DNA of 64,000 nucleotides from Burkholderiaceae bacterium (GCA_004299095.1 SCQQ01000005.1:1-64000); one strand, 5' to 3'; positions 41,106 to 49,189 are shown, counted from the first letter of the stretch. Notes: generated by a model not told the origin, from the sequence alone. Numbers and translations are program-made.

Positions 41106-42158
41106 ATGACTGAAGCAGTGGCACGCGCCGCGCGCGAGACGGCGCAAGAGGCGGCGCAAAAGAGGCTGACGATCGCGCGCGCGATGGCCGAAGCGATCGC
41201 GCAGGAAATGCGCGCCGACCCGCGCGTTTTCGTCATGGGAGAAGACATCGGGCCGCTCGGCGGCGTCTTCGGCAACACCCGCGGATTGATCGAGGAATTC
41301 GGGCCCGAGCGCATCCGCGACACGCCCATTTCCGAGACTGGGTTCATCGGCGCCGCAGTGGGCGCGGCGATCGACGGGATGCGACCGGTGGTGGAATTGA
41401 TGTTCGCCGACTTCGTCGGCGTATGCCTCGACATCATCTACAACGCCGCCGCGAAAAACTGCTACTTCTCCGGTGGCGGCGTTCACGTCCCGATGGTGCT
41501 CATGACCTCCACGGGCGGCGGCTACTCCGACGGCGGACAGCACTCGCAGTGCCTGTACGGCACGTTCGCGCACCTGCCCGGCATGAAAGTGGTGGTGCCC
41601 AGCAACTCGTACGACGCCAAGGGCCTGATGACCGCCGCCATCCGCGACCCGAACCCGGTCATCTACATGTTCCACAAGCGGCTTCAGGGGATGGGTTGGC
41701 TCGGCACCGAAAAGGGTGCGACCATCGCCTGTCCGGAAGCGGCCTACACCGTCGAAATCGGCAAGGCAAAGACCGTGCGCGAAGGCTCCGACGTGACGAT
41801 CGTGAGCCTCGGTCTCGGCGTGCATCTGGCGCTGCATGCGGCCGACACGCTGGCCCAGGAAGGTGTCGAAGCCGAAGTGGTGGATTTGCGCTCGCTGGTG
41901 CCGCTGGATCGCGATCACGTTTTTGAGTCGGTCAAAAAAACGGGCCGGCTGATCGTGGTCGACGAGGACTACATGAGCTACGGGATTACCGGTGAAATCA
42001 TCGCCACCGTCGCCGAGCGCGACGTCTCGGTCCTGAAAGCCAGCCCGCAGCGCGTTGCGTACCCGGATATTCCGATTCCCTACAGCCGCCCGATGGAGTA
42101 CTGGGCGCTGCCGTCGGCGGAAAAAATCGTCGCCGCGTTCCGCGAGATGGAGAAATAA
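41106..42158 (+). CDS. 2-oxoacid dehydrogenase E1 component, beta subunit
   Basis: A 350-residue transketolase-fold subunit that pairs with the alpha subunit. The ATG at 41106 follows GAGGAGAA. Motifs: RVFVMGEDIGPLGGVFGNTRGL, DTPISETGFIGAAVGAAIDGMRPVVELMFADF (Glu needed for TPP activation in the ISE segment) and LVVVDEDYM-type C-terminal part (RLIVVDEDYMSYGI). About 20 extra N-terminal residues (ARAARETAQEAAQ) precede the usual start. It lies 53 bases after the alpha gene and 3 bases before the lipoyl gene. Confidence 0.93.
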   Translation: MTEAVARAARETAQEAAQKRLTIARAMAEAIAQEMRADPRVFVMGEDIGPLGGVFGNTRGLIEEFGPERIRDTPISETGFIGAAVGAAIDGMRPVVELMFADFVGVCLDIIYNAAAKNCYFSGGGVHVPMVLMTSTGGGYSDGGQHSQCLYGTFAHLPGMKVVVPSNSYDAKGLMTAAIRDPNPVIYMFHKRLQGMGWLGTEKGATIACPEAAYTVEIGKAKTVREGSDVTIVSLGLGVHLALHAADTLAQEGVEAEVVDLRSLVPLDRDHVFESVKKTGRLIVVDEDYMSYGITGEIIATVAERDVSVLKASPQRVAYPDIPIPYSRPMEYWALPSAEKIVAAFREMEK

Positions 42159-42161
42159 GAC

Positions 42162-42392
42162 ATGACGGAGGTCAGGATAGCGAGCGACCTGTGGGACGAC
42201 GACAAGGAAGCGGTGATCACCTCCTGGTCCTACGAAGACGGCGCCGAAGTCCAGGAAGGCGACGCGGTCGCAGAGATCATGGTGGAAAAGGCGCAAATCG
42301 AAATCAGCGCGCCGGCCTCGGGCGTCCTCCATATCCGCGAGCCTGAGGACGCCATCGTCAGCCGCGGCGCCGTAATCGCAACGATCGAGTGA
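42162..42392 (+). CDS. Free-standing lipoyl (biotinyl/lipoyl attachment) domain protein
   Basis: A 76-residue protein that is nothing more than one lipoyl domain: the hairpin MVEKAQIEISAPASG carries Lys43 as the predicted lipoylation site, with the usual conserved Gly residues in EEGDAV-like and GVLHI positions. In ordinary complexes this domain is fused to the E2 acyltransferase; here there is no peripheral subunit-binding domain and no catalytic core. It is translationally close to the E1 beta gene, so it probably accepts acyl groups from this E1. Biotin attachment is less likely because the motif is E-K-A rather than A-M-K-M. Confidence 0.85.
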   Translation: MTEVRIASDLWDDDKEAVITSWSYEDGAEVQEGDAVAEIMVEKAQIEISAPASGVLHIREPEDAIVSRGAVIATIE

Positions 42393-42435
42393 GCGGCATC
42401 GAGCCCCGCCGGCGCCATCCGGGTGGCATCGCCAA

Positions 42436-44283
42436 TCACGCCTCGGGTCGAACGGTGCCGGTGAGCCGGCGCAAGTCCGCTTCATCGAGCGTTTCCCTGA
42501 CGAGCAGTTCACGCGCGGCGCGATCGAGCACTTCGCGGTGCTGCTCGAGGATGCGCGTGGCCTCCGCAAAGGCGTCCATGACGATGCCGCGGACGGCTTC
42601 GTCGATGCGCTGCTGCGTCTGCGGGCTGACTCCGGGGGCACCGGCGATGCCTTGGCCCGGAATGTCCAGGAAACGCGGCCGCTCCGCTTCATAAGCGACG
42701 TATCCCAGCGCCTCGTCCATGCCGTAGCGCGTCACCATGTCGCGGGCGATATCGGTGACTTTTGCCAGGTCGTCGGCAGCACCGGTGGACAGGTGTCCGA
42801 ACACCAGCTTTTCCGAAGCGCGACCGCCGAGCAGCACCATGATCTTGCGCTCCAGCTCCTCGCGCGTCATCAGGAAGCGGTCTTCGGTCGGTCGCTGGAT
42901 GGTGTAGCCCAGCGCGCCGATGCCGCGCGGAATGATCGACACCTTGTGCACCGGGTCGACGCCCGGCAGCGCCAGTGCCACCAGCGCGTGACCCATCTCG
43001 TGGAAAGCGACGACCTCGCGCTCGCGCGGGTTGAGCACGCGGTTCTTCTTCTCCAGGCCGGCGACGATGCGCTCGATGGCGACGGTGAAATCCTGCAGGC
43101 TCACTTCGTTGGCCTGGCGTCGCGTTGCCGCCAGCGCCGCCTCGTTGCACAGATTGGCCAGGTCGGCACCGGAGAAACCGGTGGTGAGCGCCGCCACCTG
43201 CTCCAGATCGACGCCGTCGGCCAGGTGAATCTTGCGCACATGGACTTTCAGGATCTGCACACGACCGGGCTTGTCGGGTCGATCGACCAGCACCTGACGG
43301 TCGAAACGACCGGCGCGCAGCAGCGCCGGGTCGAGGATTTCGGGGCGATTGGTAGCCGCCAGCAGCACCACGCCCGACGAGCTGTCGAAGCCGTCGAGTT
43401 CCACCAGCAACTGCTGCAGCGTCTGCTCGCGCTCATCGTGGCCGCCGACCATGCCGCTCGCGCCGCGCGCACGGCCCAGTGCATCGAGCTCGTCAATGAA
43501 GATGATGGCGGGCGCTTTCTCGCGCGCTTGTTCGAACAGATCGCGCACGCGCGCCGCACCGACGCCCACGAACATCTCGACGAATTCCGTGCCGCTGATG
43601 CTGAAGAACGGCACCGCCGCCTCGCCGGCCACGGCCTTGGCCAGCAGCGTCTTGCCGGTGCCGGGCGGCCCGACCAGCAGGATGCCCTTGGGCATGCGCG
43701 CACCCAGCCGCCCGTAGCCCTGCGGATCCTTGAGAAAAGCGATGATTTCCTCCAGTTCAGCCTTGGCTTCATCGACTCCGGCGACGTCGGCAAACGTGAC
43801 GCCGGTGTCCTTTTCGACGTACACCTTGGCGCGGCTCTTGCCGATACTCATGAAGCCACCGACGCCGCCCATCCCGCCGGCACGATTGGCAAAGTGCCGG
43901 ATGAGAAAGAACCAGAGCCCGAAGAAGATGAGCGCTGGCAGCACCCACGACATCAGGTCGCGCAGCCAGGTGCTCTCGATCGCACGCGAATAAGGGACCT
44001 TGTACTGGTCCAGCCAGTCGGCCTCCGCTGGTGTCACGCGATTGGCGACGATCGTCGTCTTGCCGTCTCTCGCTTCCTTAAGCTTGCCTGTGACCGTGGT
44101 ATCGCGTATCACCACTTCGGCGACGCGGCCGGCGGCCAGCTCCTGCTGGAACTGGCTGAACGGCACCGGCGCCACGGTGCGTCCCTGCCACAGCGTCTGC
44201 AAAATCAGCAGCCCCAGTACCGCGAGCACCCAGTAGCCGATGTTCCATTGAAGTTTCGAATTGGGTTTGTGCGGGACGGGCAT
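42436..44283 (-). CDS. ftsH: ATP-dependent membrane zinc metalloprotease FtsH
   Basis: A 615-residue AAA+ protease. The ATG at 44283 (MPVPHKPNS) has an AGGAAA ribosome site at proper distance; 44289 is too close to it and the longer frame lacks support. Two membrane helices (about residues 14-32 and 112-130) flank a periplasmic domain. Walker A is GPPGTGKT, Walker [12 protein letters not shown], then the second region of homology and the zinc site HEMGH. This copy is shorter than housekeeping FtsH, has an unusual N-terminal tail and lies in the stress block, so it may be an accessory paralog. It is convergent with the lipoyl gene. Confidence 0.93.
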   Translation of the reverse strand: MPVPHKPNSKLQWNIGYWVLAVLGLLILQTLWQGRTVAPVPFSQFQQELAAGRVAEVVIRDTTVTGKLKEARDGKTTIVANRVTPAEADWLDQYKVPYSRAIESTWLRDLMSWVLPALIFFGLWFFLIRHFANRAGGMGGVGGFMSIGKSRAKVYVEKDTGVTFADVAGVDEAKAELEEIIAFLKDPQGYGRLGARMPKGILLVGPPGTGKTLLAKAVAGEAAVPFFSISGTEFVEMFVGVGAARVRDLFEQAREKAPAIIFIDELDALGRARGASGMVGGHDEREQTLQQLLVELDGFDSSSGVVLLAATNRPEILDPALLRAGRFDRQVLVDRPDKPGRVQILKVHVRKIHLADGVDLEQVAALTTGFSGADLANLCNEAALAATRRQANEVSLQDFTVAIERIVAGLEKKNRVLNPREREVVAFHEMGHALVALALPGVDPVHKVSIIPRGIGALGYTIQRPTEDRFLMTREELERKIMVLLGGRASEKLVFGHLSTGAADDLAKVTDIARDMVTRYGMDEALGYVAYEAERPRFLDIPGQGIAGAPGVSPQTQQRIDEAVRGIVMDAFAEATRILEQHREVLDRAARELLVRETLDEADLRRLTGTVRPEA

Positions 44284-44313
44284 GAGCATATTTCCTGCAT
44301 GGGCTTCGTGGGC

Positions 44314-44340
44314 CGGTTCGGGCAGCTTAACCCCGAACCG
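44314..44340. repeat. Hairpin in the ftsH leader region
   Basis: A perfect 9-bp stem CGGTTCGGG / CCCGAACCG around a 9-nt loop, 31-57 bases before the ftsH start. It could be a leader structure affecting ftsH translation or a terminator against upstream transcripts; no U-tract is present. Confidence 0.45.
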
Positions 44341-44492
44341 TGCAGGAGCAGCAAGTGCCGTGCGAGCCTTCGTCCGTTCGAGCCACTTCCCACCGAAACC
44401 AGGTGCCCATCGCACAAACGCGTTGGCGGCACGGCTTGTTCCGACGCGCAAAGCGGATCATGGAACGAAAAATCCGACCGCGAGGCATGCGT

Positions 44493-44506
44493 TTGATCTG
44501 GCGCAA
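44493..44506. promoter_or_regulatory. Crp/Fnr-like box between ftsH and the TDT transporter
   Basis: TTGAT-CTGG-CGCAA. Reading right, a -10-like TGCAAT (44528-44533) is 21 nt away, predicting a start near 44540 and a leader of about 330 nt before the transporter gene. No good -10 element faces ftsH. Confidence 0.42.
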
Positions 44507-44740
44507 TCCCGGGCCGCGCCCGTGGTGTGCAATCCCCAGATTCGAGACCCTGACGTTCCCGACGCAGATCGACGAACGGTCCGAGCGCATGCGGCGCTCG
44601 ATAAAGCGGAGGATTCAGCTTATGGTTATCGCGGTGGCAACAGCGACGTCGCGCGCATGGCTTTTTCGTTCGCGCTTTATCGGCGGCTCGACAGTCTCTT
44701 CATCAAGAACAAGGCAGGCGCGAGCACGCGCGCTTTGAAG

Positions 44741-44771
44741 GTGGATAAGCCGCGAATGTGCAGTTATCCAC
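44741..44771. repeat. Inverted pair of DnaA-box-like sequences
   Basis: GTGGATAA at 44741-44748 and TTATCCAC at 44764-44771 form an 8-bp inverted repeat with a 15-nt centre. Each is 8 of 9 to the DnaA box TTATCCACA. It may be a regulatory hairpin, DnaA titration sites or coincidence. Confidence 0.4.
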
Positions 44772-44871
44772 TCGCTGAACTTTCATCGCTTCAGACGAGT
44801 CCGGGGCATCCGCGGGCATTTTTATGTCTGGGAATCAATGCTCTGGCCACTAGAGTTGCAGGGGACGACGA

Positions 44872-45930
44872 ATGAACACGGGATTGATCGCGCAGCTGCG
44901 CACGTCGATCAAGGACATGTCGCCCGGATATTTCAGCATGGTGATGGCTACAGGCATCGTGTCATTAGCCGCGTATCTGCTGGGCGTTCCGGTGCTGCCG
45001 CATGCGCTGTTCGCACTGAACTGGGTGCTGTTCGTGATCATCTGCCTGCTCGCCATCGCGCGCGTGATCTGGTATCCGTGGCGCACGCTGGGTGATCTGG
45101 TCGACCACCTGCGCGCGCCCGGGTTCTTCACTTTCGTTGCCGCCTGCTCGATCCTCGCGAGCCAGAGCCTGCTGATCGGCAAAAGCCTGCCCGTCGCGGC
45201 GGCACTGGGCACGATCGGCGGCCTCGCATGGATCGTCCTGACCTACACGATCTTCACCGTGTTGACGGTGAAGTCAAACAAGCCGAGCCTAGATCACGGC
45301 ATCAACGGCGGCTGGCTGCTTGCCGTGGTCGCCACGCAGTCGATGGCCGTGATCGGCGCACAAATTGCCGGTGAGGTGCCGCAGCCGGCGCGCATGGAGC
45401 TGAATTACTTCGCGCTGTCGATGTGGTTGTTCGGCGGAATGCTCTACATCTGGATGATGTCGCTGATCTTCTATCGCTACACCTTCTTTGAATTTTCCCC
45501 CGCTGACCTGTCGCCGCCCTACTGGATCAACATGGGTGCGATGGCCATTTCAACTCTGGCGGGCGCGTTGTTGATCGTCAACGCGCCGCACGCGCCGTTC
45601 CTCGAATCGACGCTGCCGTTCCTCAAAGGGTTCACGGTGTTCTACTGGGCCACCGGCACCTGGTGGATTCCGATGCTGTTCGTGCTGGCGATCTGGCGCC
45701 ACGGCATCCGTCGATTCCCGTTCACCTACGACCCGATGTACTGGGGCGCCGTTTTTCCGATTGGCATGTACGCGGCAAGCACCTTGCGCATGAAGCAAGC
45801 GATGGGCCTGGATTTTCTCGGCCTGCTGCCACAGCTGATGTTCGGCATCGGCCTCGTCACCTGGGTTGTCCTGTTCATCGGGCAGTTGCGCGCGCTGCGC
45901 CGGCATTGGGTCGCTTCGCGCGGCGCGTGA
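44872..45930 (+). CDS. TDT/SLAC1-family transporter (TehA-like, C4-dicarboxylate/anion channel)
   Basis: A 352-residue integral membrane protein with about ten helices. The N-terminus MSPGYFSMVMATGIVSLAAYLL contains the P-G-x-F-x-M-V-M-x-T-G motif typical of the tellurite-resistance/dicarboxylate transporter family, which includes Mae1 malate transporters and TehA. Later helices include FYWATGTWWIPMLFVLAIW and PMYWGAVFPIGMYAASTLRM. Under low oxygen it could export succinate, malate or another anion; that is inference. It is convergent with the baeRF gene, 178 bases apart, and that gap shows nothing notable. Confidence 0.9.
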   Translation: MNTGLIAQLRTSIKDMSPGYFSMVMATGIVSLAAYLLGVPVLPHALFALNWVLFVIICLLAIARVIWYPWRTLGDLVDHLRAPGFFTFVAACSILASQSLLIGKSLPVAAALGTIGGLAWIVLTYTIFTVLTVKSNKPSLDHGINGGWLLAVVATQSMAVIGAQIAGEVPQPARMELNYFALSMWLFGGMLYIWMMSLIFYRYTFFEFSPADLSPPYWINMGAMAISTLAGALLIVNAPHAPFLESTLPFLKGFTVFYWATGTWWIPMLFVLAIWRHGIRRFPFTYDPMYWGAVFPIGMYAASTLRMKQAMGLDFLGLLPQLMFGIGLVTWVVLFIGQLRALRRHWVASRGA

Positions 45931-46108
45931 GCGCACACAGCGACCATTGGCTTCGCTTGACACAGCTGTCCGTGGGCTCTGGCTTACCCAAATGCGAACC
46001 GCACGCCAACGGCCTGGGCGCCGCCCGTGGAGCCAAACCCACCGAAGCCGGGCCCGTGGCCATTTACCGCTTTTTGGCCGATCCCAGCGTGCCGAGTGCG
46101 ATTTTCAA

Positions 46109-47260
46109 TCAGAAGCGATAAGCGGCTGCGAGTCCGGTATCGGTGGGCATGCGTGCGGCCGGCACGACGACGACGTCACCGCCCCGGATGAGCACCTGTT
46201 GCGCGATATCGTCCAGCAGGTCATCCACGTCCGGCCTGGACAGGATGTCGGGGCGGATGGCGCCGCTGTCGAGGTCGAGGTGGCCCGGCACGCGGCGTGC
46301 GGCATCGACCAGCAGCGTCGCGACGCGGCCGGCGATGGCGCTGCGGGCGATCTTGGCGACATCGCTGTCGGCTCGTTCGCGCTCGTACTTGGCGTGGAAC
46401 TCGTTCACCAAGTCTTGCAATCGAGCCAGGTAGCCCGGTTCGATCACCTGCCAGGCCCGCTCGCGCAGTTGTTCCAGCGAGAGTGCCCTGGGGCTCACGT
46501 CCACGGACGCAGCCAGCAGCAACGGGTTGCGGCTGACGGCGCGGTAGCGTGCGATGTTCTCCGGCAGACCGACCAGCAGCAGCGGGCGCTCCGCGGGCCG
46601 CAGGAATTGCGCCAGTACCGTCTGGTCCACGCTGCGGTAGAAGCGGGACGTGGCGGCATCGACAAGGTCGCTCTCGGAGCCTGCACCGTGCACGACGCCG
46701 GCCTGGCCGGCGTGCGAAGCCCGTGCAGCTATGAAGCGCTGGCCTTCGCGTCCGCCCGGAACGTCCTCGCTGGTGCGCGGAAACCCCTCTGGCAAATCGA
46801 GCTCGTCGAGGTGGTCGCGATCGCCTTCGAAGAGGCGAACGCAGTCGCGCTCGAGCCCCAGGGCGTAGTAGCGATCGATCGATTGCAGGATGCGGATCAG
46901 CGGCTTTACGTGGAAACTCAACGCGACGACGGCCAATTCCGGCACCGGGCGCGGCAACTGGTACACGCGGAACAGGTCGGCCGAACCGAGCACTACCAGG
47001 CCATCGCGCATGTGGCCGCGCCAGAACCCCGCGTCTTCGGCCAGTGCCCGAAACGGTTGCAGCAATGGCGCGGCCTTGCGCTTGGGATGGTGTTTGCGCA
47101 GCGACATTTCCAGTTCATCGACCAGGTTGCGAAAGCGCAGCGCGTCCTGCCGGCGGCCGGCCATCGCGCGATGCGTGGGTTGGTAGAGCGAGAGGCAAGG
47201 ATGGCTGCTGGCTTCGAGCAAGTCGGCGGTGAAGTCATGGGAAAGCGAGCGTTGGGTCAT
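46109..47260 (-). CDS. Bacterial archaeo-eukaryotic release factor-like protein (baeRF family)
   Basis: A 383-residue protein. The ATG at 47260 follows an AGGAGGG ribosome site. The opening LLEASSHPCLSLYQPTHRAMAGRRQDALRFRNLVDELE is characteristic of the bacterial eRF1-like (baeRF) families, and ILRGGDVVVVPAARMPTDTGLAAAYRF is the expected C-terminal eRF1 domain-3-like end. By analogy with eRF1 and the related ribosome-rescue proteins it may act at stalled or hibernating ribosomes. I think it is family 3 but could not confirm the subtype. It lies in the same direction as the CBS gene upstream, 253 bases away. Confidence 0.72.
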   Translation of the reverse strand: MTQRSLSHDFTADLLEASSHPCLSLYQPTHRAMAGRRQDALRFRNLVDELEMSLRKHHPKRKAAPLLQPFRALAEDAGFWRGHMRDGLVVLGSADLFRVYQLPRPVPELAVVALSFHVKPLIRILQSIDRYYALGLERDCVRLFEGDRDHLDELDLPEGFPRTSEDVPGGREGQRFIAARASHAGQAGVVHGAGSESDLVDAATSRFYRSVDQTVLAQFLRPAERPLLLVGLPENIARYRAVSRNPLLLAASVDVSPRALSLEQLRERAWQVIEPGYLARLQDLVNEFHAKYERERADSDVAKIARSAIAGRVATLLVDAARRVPGHLDLDSGAIRPDILSRPDVDDLLDDIAQQVLIRGGDVVVVPAARMPTDTGLAAAYRF

Positions 47261-47487
47261 GGATCGGCCCTCCTGTGAAAGTGAAAAACACGGTCTTGCG
47301 GACCACGGAAGCCGTACTTCAGTGCCCGACGGCAGGCCATGCGGGCGGCTTTTCCTCGAGAACCCGAGTACCGTCGGGCCGACGCTGCCACGTCATGTCC
47401 AAGCTGCCGCGCGGCATGCGCGCGCTCAGACCGTTGCGATCTGCGTCGGTACCGCGAGGCTTGCGTACCCGTGGATTGCACGCCACG

Positions 47488-47513
47488 CGCGGGGCCTCGG
47501 CCGGGGCCCCGCG
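47488..47513 (-). terminator. Terminator-like hairpin at the end of the CBS gene
   Basis: A perfect 9-bp GC stem CGCGGGGCC / GGCCCCGCG with an 8-nt loop, directly abutting the stop codon of the CBS gene. It lacks a U-tract. The rest of the 253-base gap between 47261 and 47513 shows nothing else I can name. Confidence 0.55.
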
Positions 47514-47936
47514 TTAGAGCGCGAGTGAACGCGGCAGCTTGCCAATCAGTTGGATCAAGACGTTCAGCGCGTCCGTGGCCGTAAAAATTCCCAGCAAGCC
47601 ATCGTCTTGGTCTTTGACGATGGCGCTGCCGATCTTTTTCTCGACCATCATCCGGACCACATCTTCCAGCGGAGTCTTGGCGTCGACGACCAGAGGATCA
47701 ACGGTCATCAGGTCATCGGCCCGCACCTGCAGTTTCTCGGCCACGGTCAGCCCAGAAACCAAACGGATGTCGCGTTCACTGATCACCCCGGCCAATTTGC
47801 TGCCGTCGAAGACGGGCAAGTGCCGGATGCCGTGGATCGCCATCAAATCGCGCAACTCGTCCATGTCCATATCAGCCTTGGCAGTCACGGGATGGAAAGT
47901 GGTGAATTGGTCCACCGGAACGTTTGTGGTCAGCAT
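47514..47936 (-). CDS. CBS-domain-pair protein (hypoxic response protein 1-like)
   Basis: A 140-residue protein containing two CBS domains and nothing else. The ATG at 47936 has an ideal AAAGGAG ribosome site; the frame to 47972 was rejected. Domain one has ELRDLMAIHGIRHLPVFDGSKLAGVISERDI and domain two DVVRMMVEKKIGSAIVKDQDDGLLGIFTATDAL. Tandem CBS pairs bind adenine nucleotides and are known in hypoxia sets, for example Hrp1 (Rv2626c) of the DosR regulon. A Crp/Fnr-like box lies upstream at 48026 with a -10-like TAGGCT at 47999-48004. Confidence 0.92.
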   Translation of the reverse strand: MLTTNVPVDQFTTFHPVTAKADMDMDELRDLMAIHGIRHLPVFDGSKLAGVISERDIRLVSGLTVAEKLQVRADDLMTVDPLVVDAKTPLEDVVRMMVEKKIGSAIVKDQDDGLLGIFTATDALNVLIQLIGKLPRSLAL

Positions 47937-48025
47937 GAGCGAACTCCTTTGATGGACCGCGCAAGGAAGCACGGACAGCGAATTGGTTACAGCGCAACAG
48001 CCTACGGCAATGATCCGTGGCCCCT

Positions 48026-48039
48026 TTGATCAGGCGCAT
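48026..48039 (-). promoter_or_regulatory. Crp/Fnr-like box upstream of the CBS gene
   Basis: TTGAT-CAGG-CGCAT, one base off the hybrid TTGAT-N4-CGCAA. The minus-strand -10-like TAGGCT at 47999-48004 is 21 nt away; predicted start near 47992. Confidence 0.5.
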
Positions 48040-48470
48040 GCGGACTCAGCGCGAATTGAGGTAGCGCCGGAGACGGCATCGCGCTTCGACGATGGGCGCT
48101 CTTGGCCGACAGGTGCCGCTGCCGGCCCCAAGGTGCAGAGGTGAGCGCGGTTCTTGCGGTCGCTGCGCACCACCTGTTCCAACCTGCGCGGGTTGCCCGT
48201 CCCATTCGCATCGCCTGCCTGAAATCCACGGCCCTTGTCCTCACCGGACGCGCCGAATTCGAATGCACCACACGCCAGTGACGATGCGGCCGTTGAAGCA
48301 GTCATTGCCAAGGCGTTGAAGTCGATTTCGAGGGTGCTGTTTACCGGCGGACGCGGACACGTCGCACAAAACGGACCTCCCGCAGCCAGATGGACCAACG
48401 CGGCACTCACCCGGTTGATCTCGGTCAACAGCCAGACGGCCCGAGGTGCCCAGAATGCGGGCTCGTTCAT
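48030..48470 (-). CDS. Possible small hypothetical protein
   Basis: A 146-codon open frame in an otherwise empty stretch. It begins MNEPAFWAPRAVWLLTEINRV and contains F-C-A-T-C-P, but no family is recognisable, no good ribosome site precedes the ATG at 48470, and the 3' half is low-complexity. It overlaps two Crp/Fnr-like boxes, which argues against coding. If false, 48040-48753 is a 700-base region containing only the box at 48415. Confidence 0.25.
   Translation of the reverse strand: MNEPAFWAPRAVWLLTEINRVSAALVHLAAGGPFCATCPRPPVNSTLEIDFNALAMTASTAASSLACGAFEFGASGEDKGRGFQAGDANGTGNPRRLEQVVRSDRKNRAHLCTLGPAAAPVGQERPSSKRDAVSGATSIRAESACA
48415..48428 (+). promoter_or_regulatory. Crp/Fnr-type box upstream of the PepSY operon
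   Basis: TTGAT-CTCG-GTCAA. A -10-like CAGAAT at 48451-48456 begins 22 nt after the box, predicting a start near 48463, about 290 nt before the PepSY gene. Confidence 0.5.
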
Positions 48471-48753
48471 GGCTTCGCCTGCGCCGTGACGGCTGACTCA
48501 AGTGAACCGGCCGGCAACGCGCGCCGCGTCCCGTCTGTTCCTGGACACCGGAGTTTTCGCGCTGTTCTCTCTCCTGCCAGCGAACGCACCCGCCGGACGC
48601 GAATCGGCGTCGCGTATGAACACCGAATGAACGCGACGTTCAGCACCGGTTCACCAGGGCCTCCCAACAATCGCGGACAGGTGCAAAACGACATCGCGCA
48701 ACAGCAACCCGGTGCACGTCACGTACGTGGAAATCGGCACAAGGAGAGAACTG

Positions 48754-49170
48754 ATGAAACTGACCGCATACCCCATGGTTGCCGCGCTGTTGATCACGCT
48801 GGGCACGGCGGCGCTGCCGGCGCTGGCCGCTGACGACTGTGACGTGCCGATCGAGCGCTGGCAACCGCGCGAAGCCGTCCTGCAGATGGCCGCGAGCCGG
48901 GGCTGGAACGTCGAGCGCCTGAAGATCGACGACGGCTGCTACGAGCTGCGTGGCACCGACGCCGAAGGGCACCGCTTCAAGGCCAAGATTGATCCGGAGA
49001 CGCTGGCCACCGTCAAGATGAAAGTGCGCGAACGCAGCCGGGATCGAGACCGCAAGCACCGCGATGAAAGCCGCAATGCCACGCCGCTCCACCAGCCTCC
49101 AGGCGTCGCAAGTTCGGGCGCCACAGATCACTCGACCTCCGGTGCGTCGCCGCACAAACAAGTGGATTGA
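48754..49170 (+). CDS. Secreted PepSY-domain protein
   Basis: A 138-residue protein. The ATG at 48754 has ribosome site AAGGAGAG; the frame from 48712 was rejected. A signal peptide (MKLTAYPMVAALLITLGTAALPALA, cleaved before ADDCD) is followed by one PepSY domain (about residues 30-85: EAVLQMAASRGWNVERLKIDDGCYELRGTDAEGHRFKAKIDPET) with two cysteines, and a charged disordered tail. It is the first gene of an operon with DUF2271, flavoreductase and ApbE. PepSY proteins in this setting take part in transmembrane electron transfer or metal handling. Confidence 0.85.
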   Translation: MKLTAYPMVAALLITLGTAALPALAADDCDVPIERWQPREAVLQMAASRGWNVERLKIDDGCYELRGTDAEGHRFKAKIDPETLATVKMKVRERSRDRDRKHRDESRNATPLHQPPGVASSGATDHSTSGASPHKQVD

Positions 49171-49189
49171 ACCCATTCAACAAGGAGCC

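Larger units (their letters stand above)
44284..44871. other. Long intergenic region between ftsH and the TDT transporter gene
   Basis: I do not see a convincing gene in these 588 bases. A 9-bp perfect hairpin, a Crp/Fnr-like box (44493) and an inverted pair of DnaA-box-like sequences (44741-44771) are listed separately. Short open frames on the plus strand (for example 44588-44738, 49 codons, Arg-rich) have no recognisable family. Confidence 0.5.

Noticed and set aside
47261-47513. TTGCG-ATCT-GCGTC upstream of the baeRF gene
   Set aside because: It is not a dyad with the CAA end, so I do not assign the baeRF gene to the regulon.
48390-48833. A 147-codon plus-strand frame before the PepSY gene
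   Set aside because: It overlaps the well-supported PepSY start, and its product is low-complexity.
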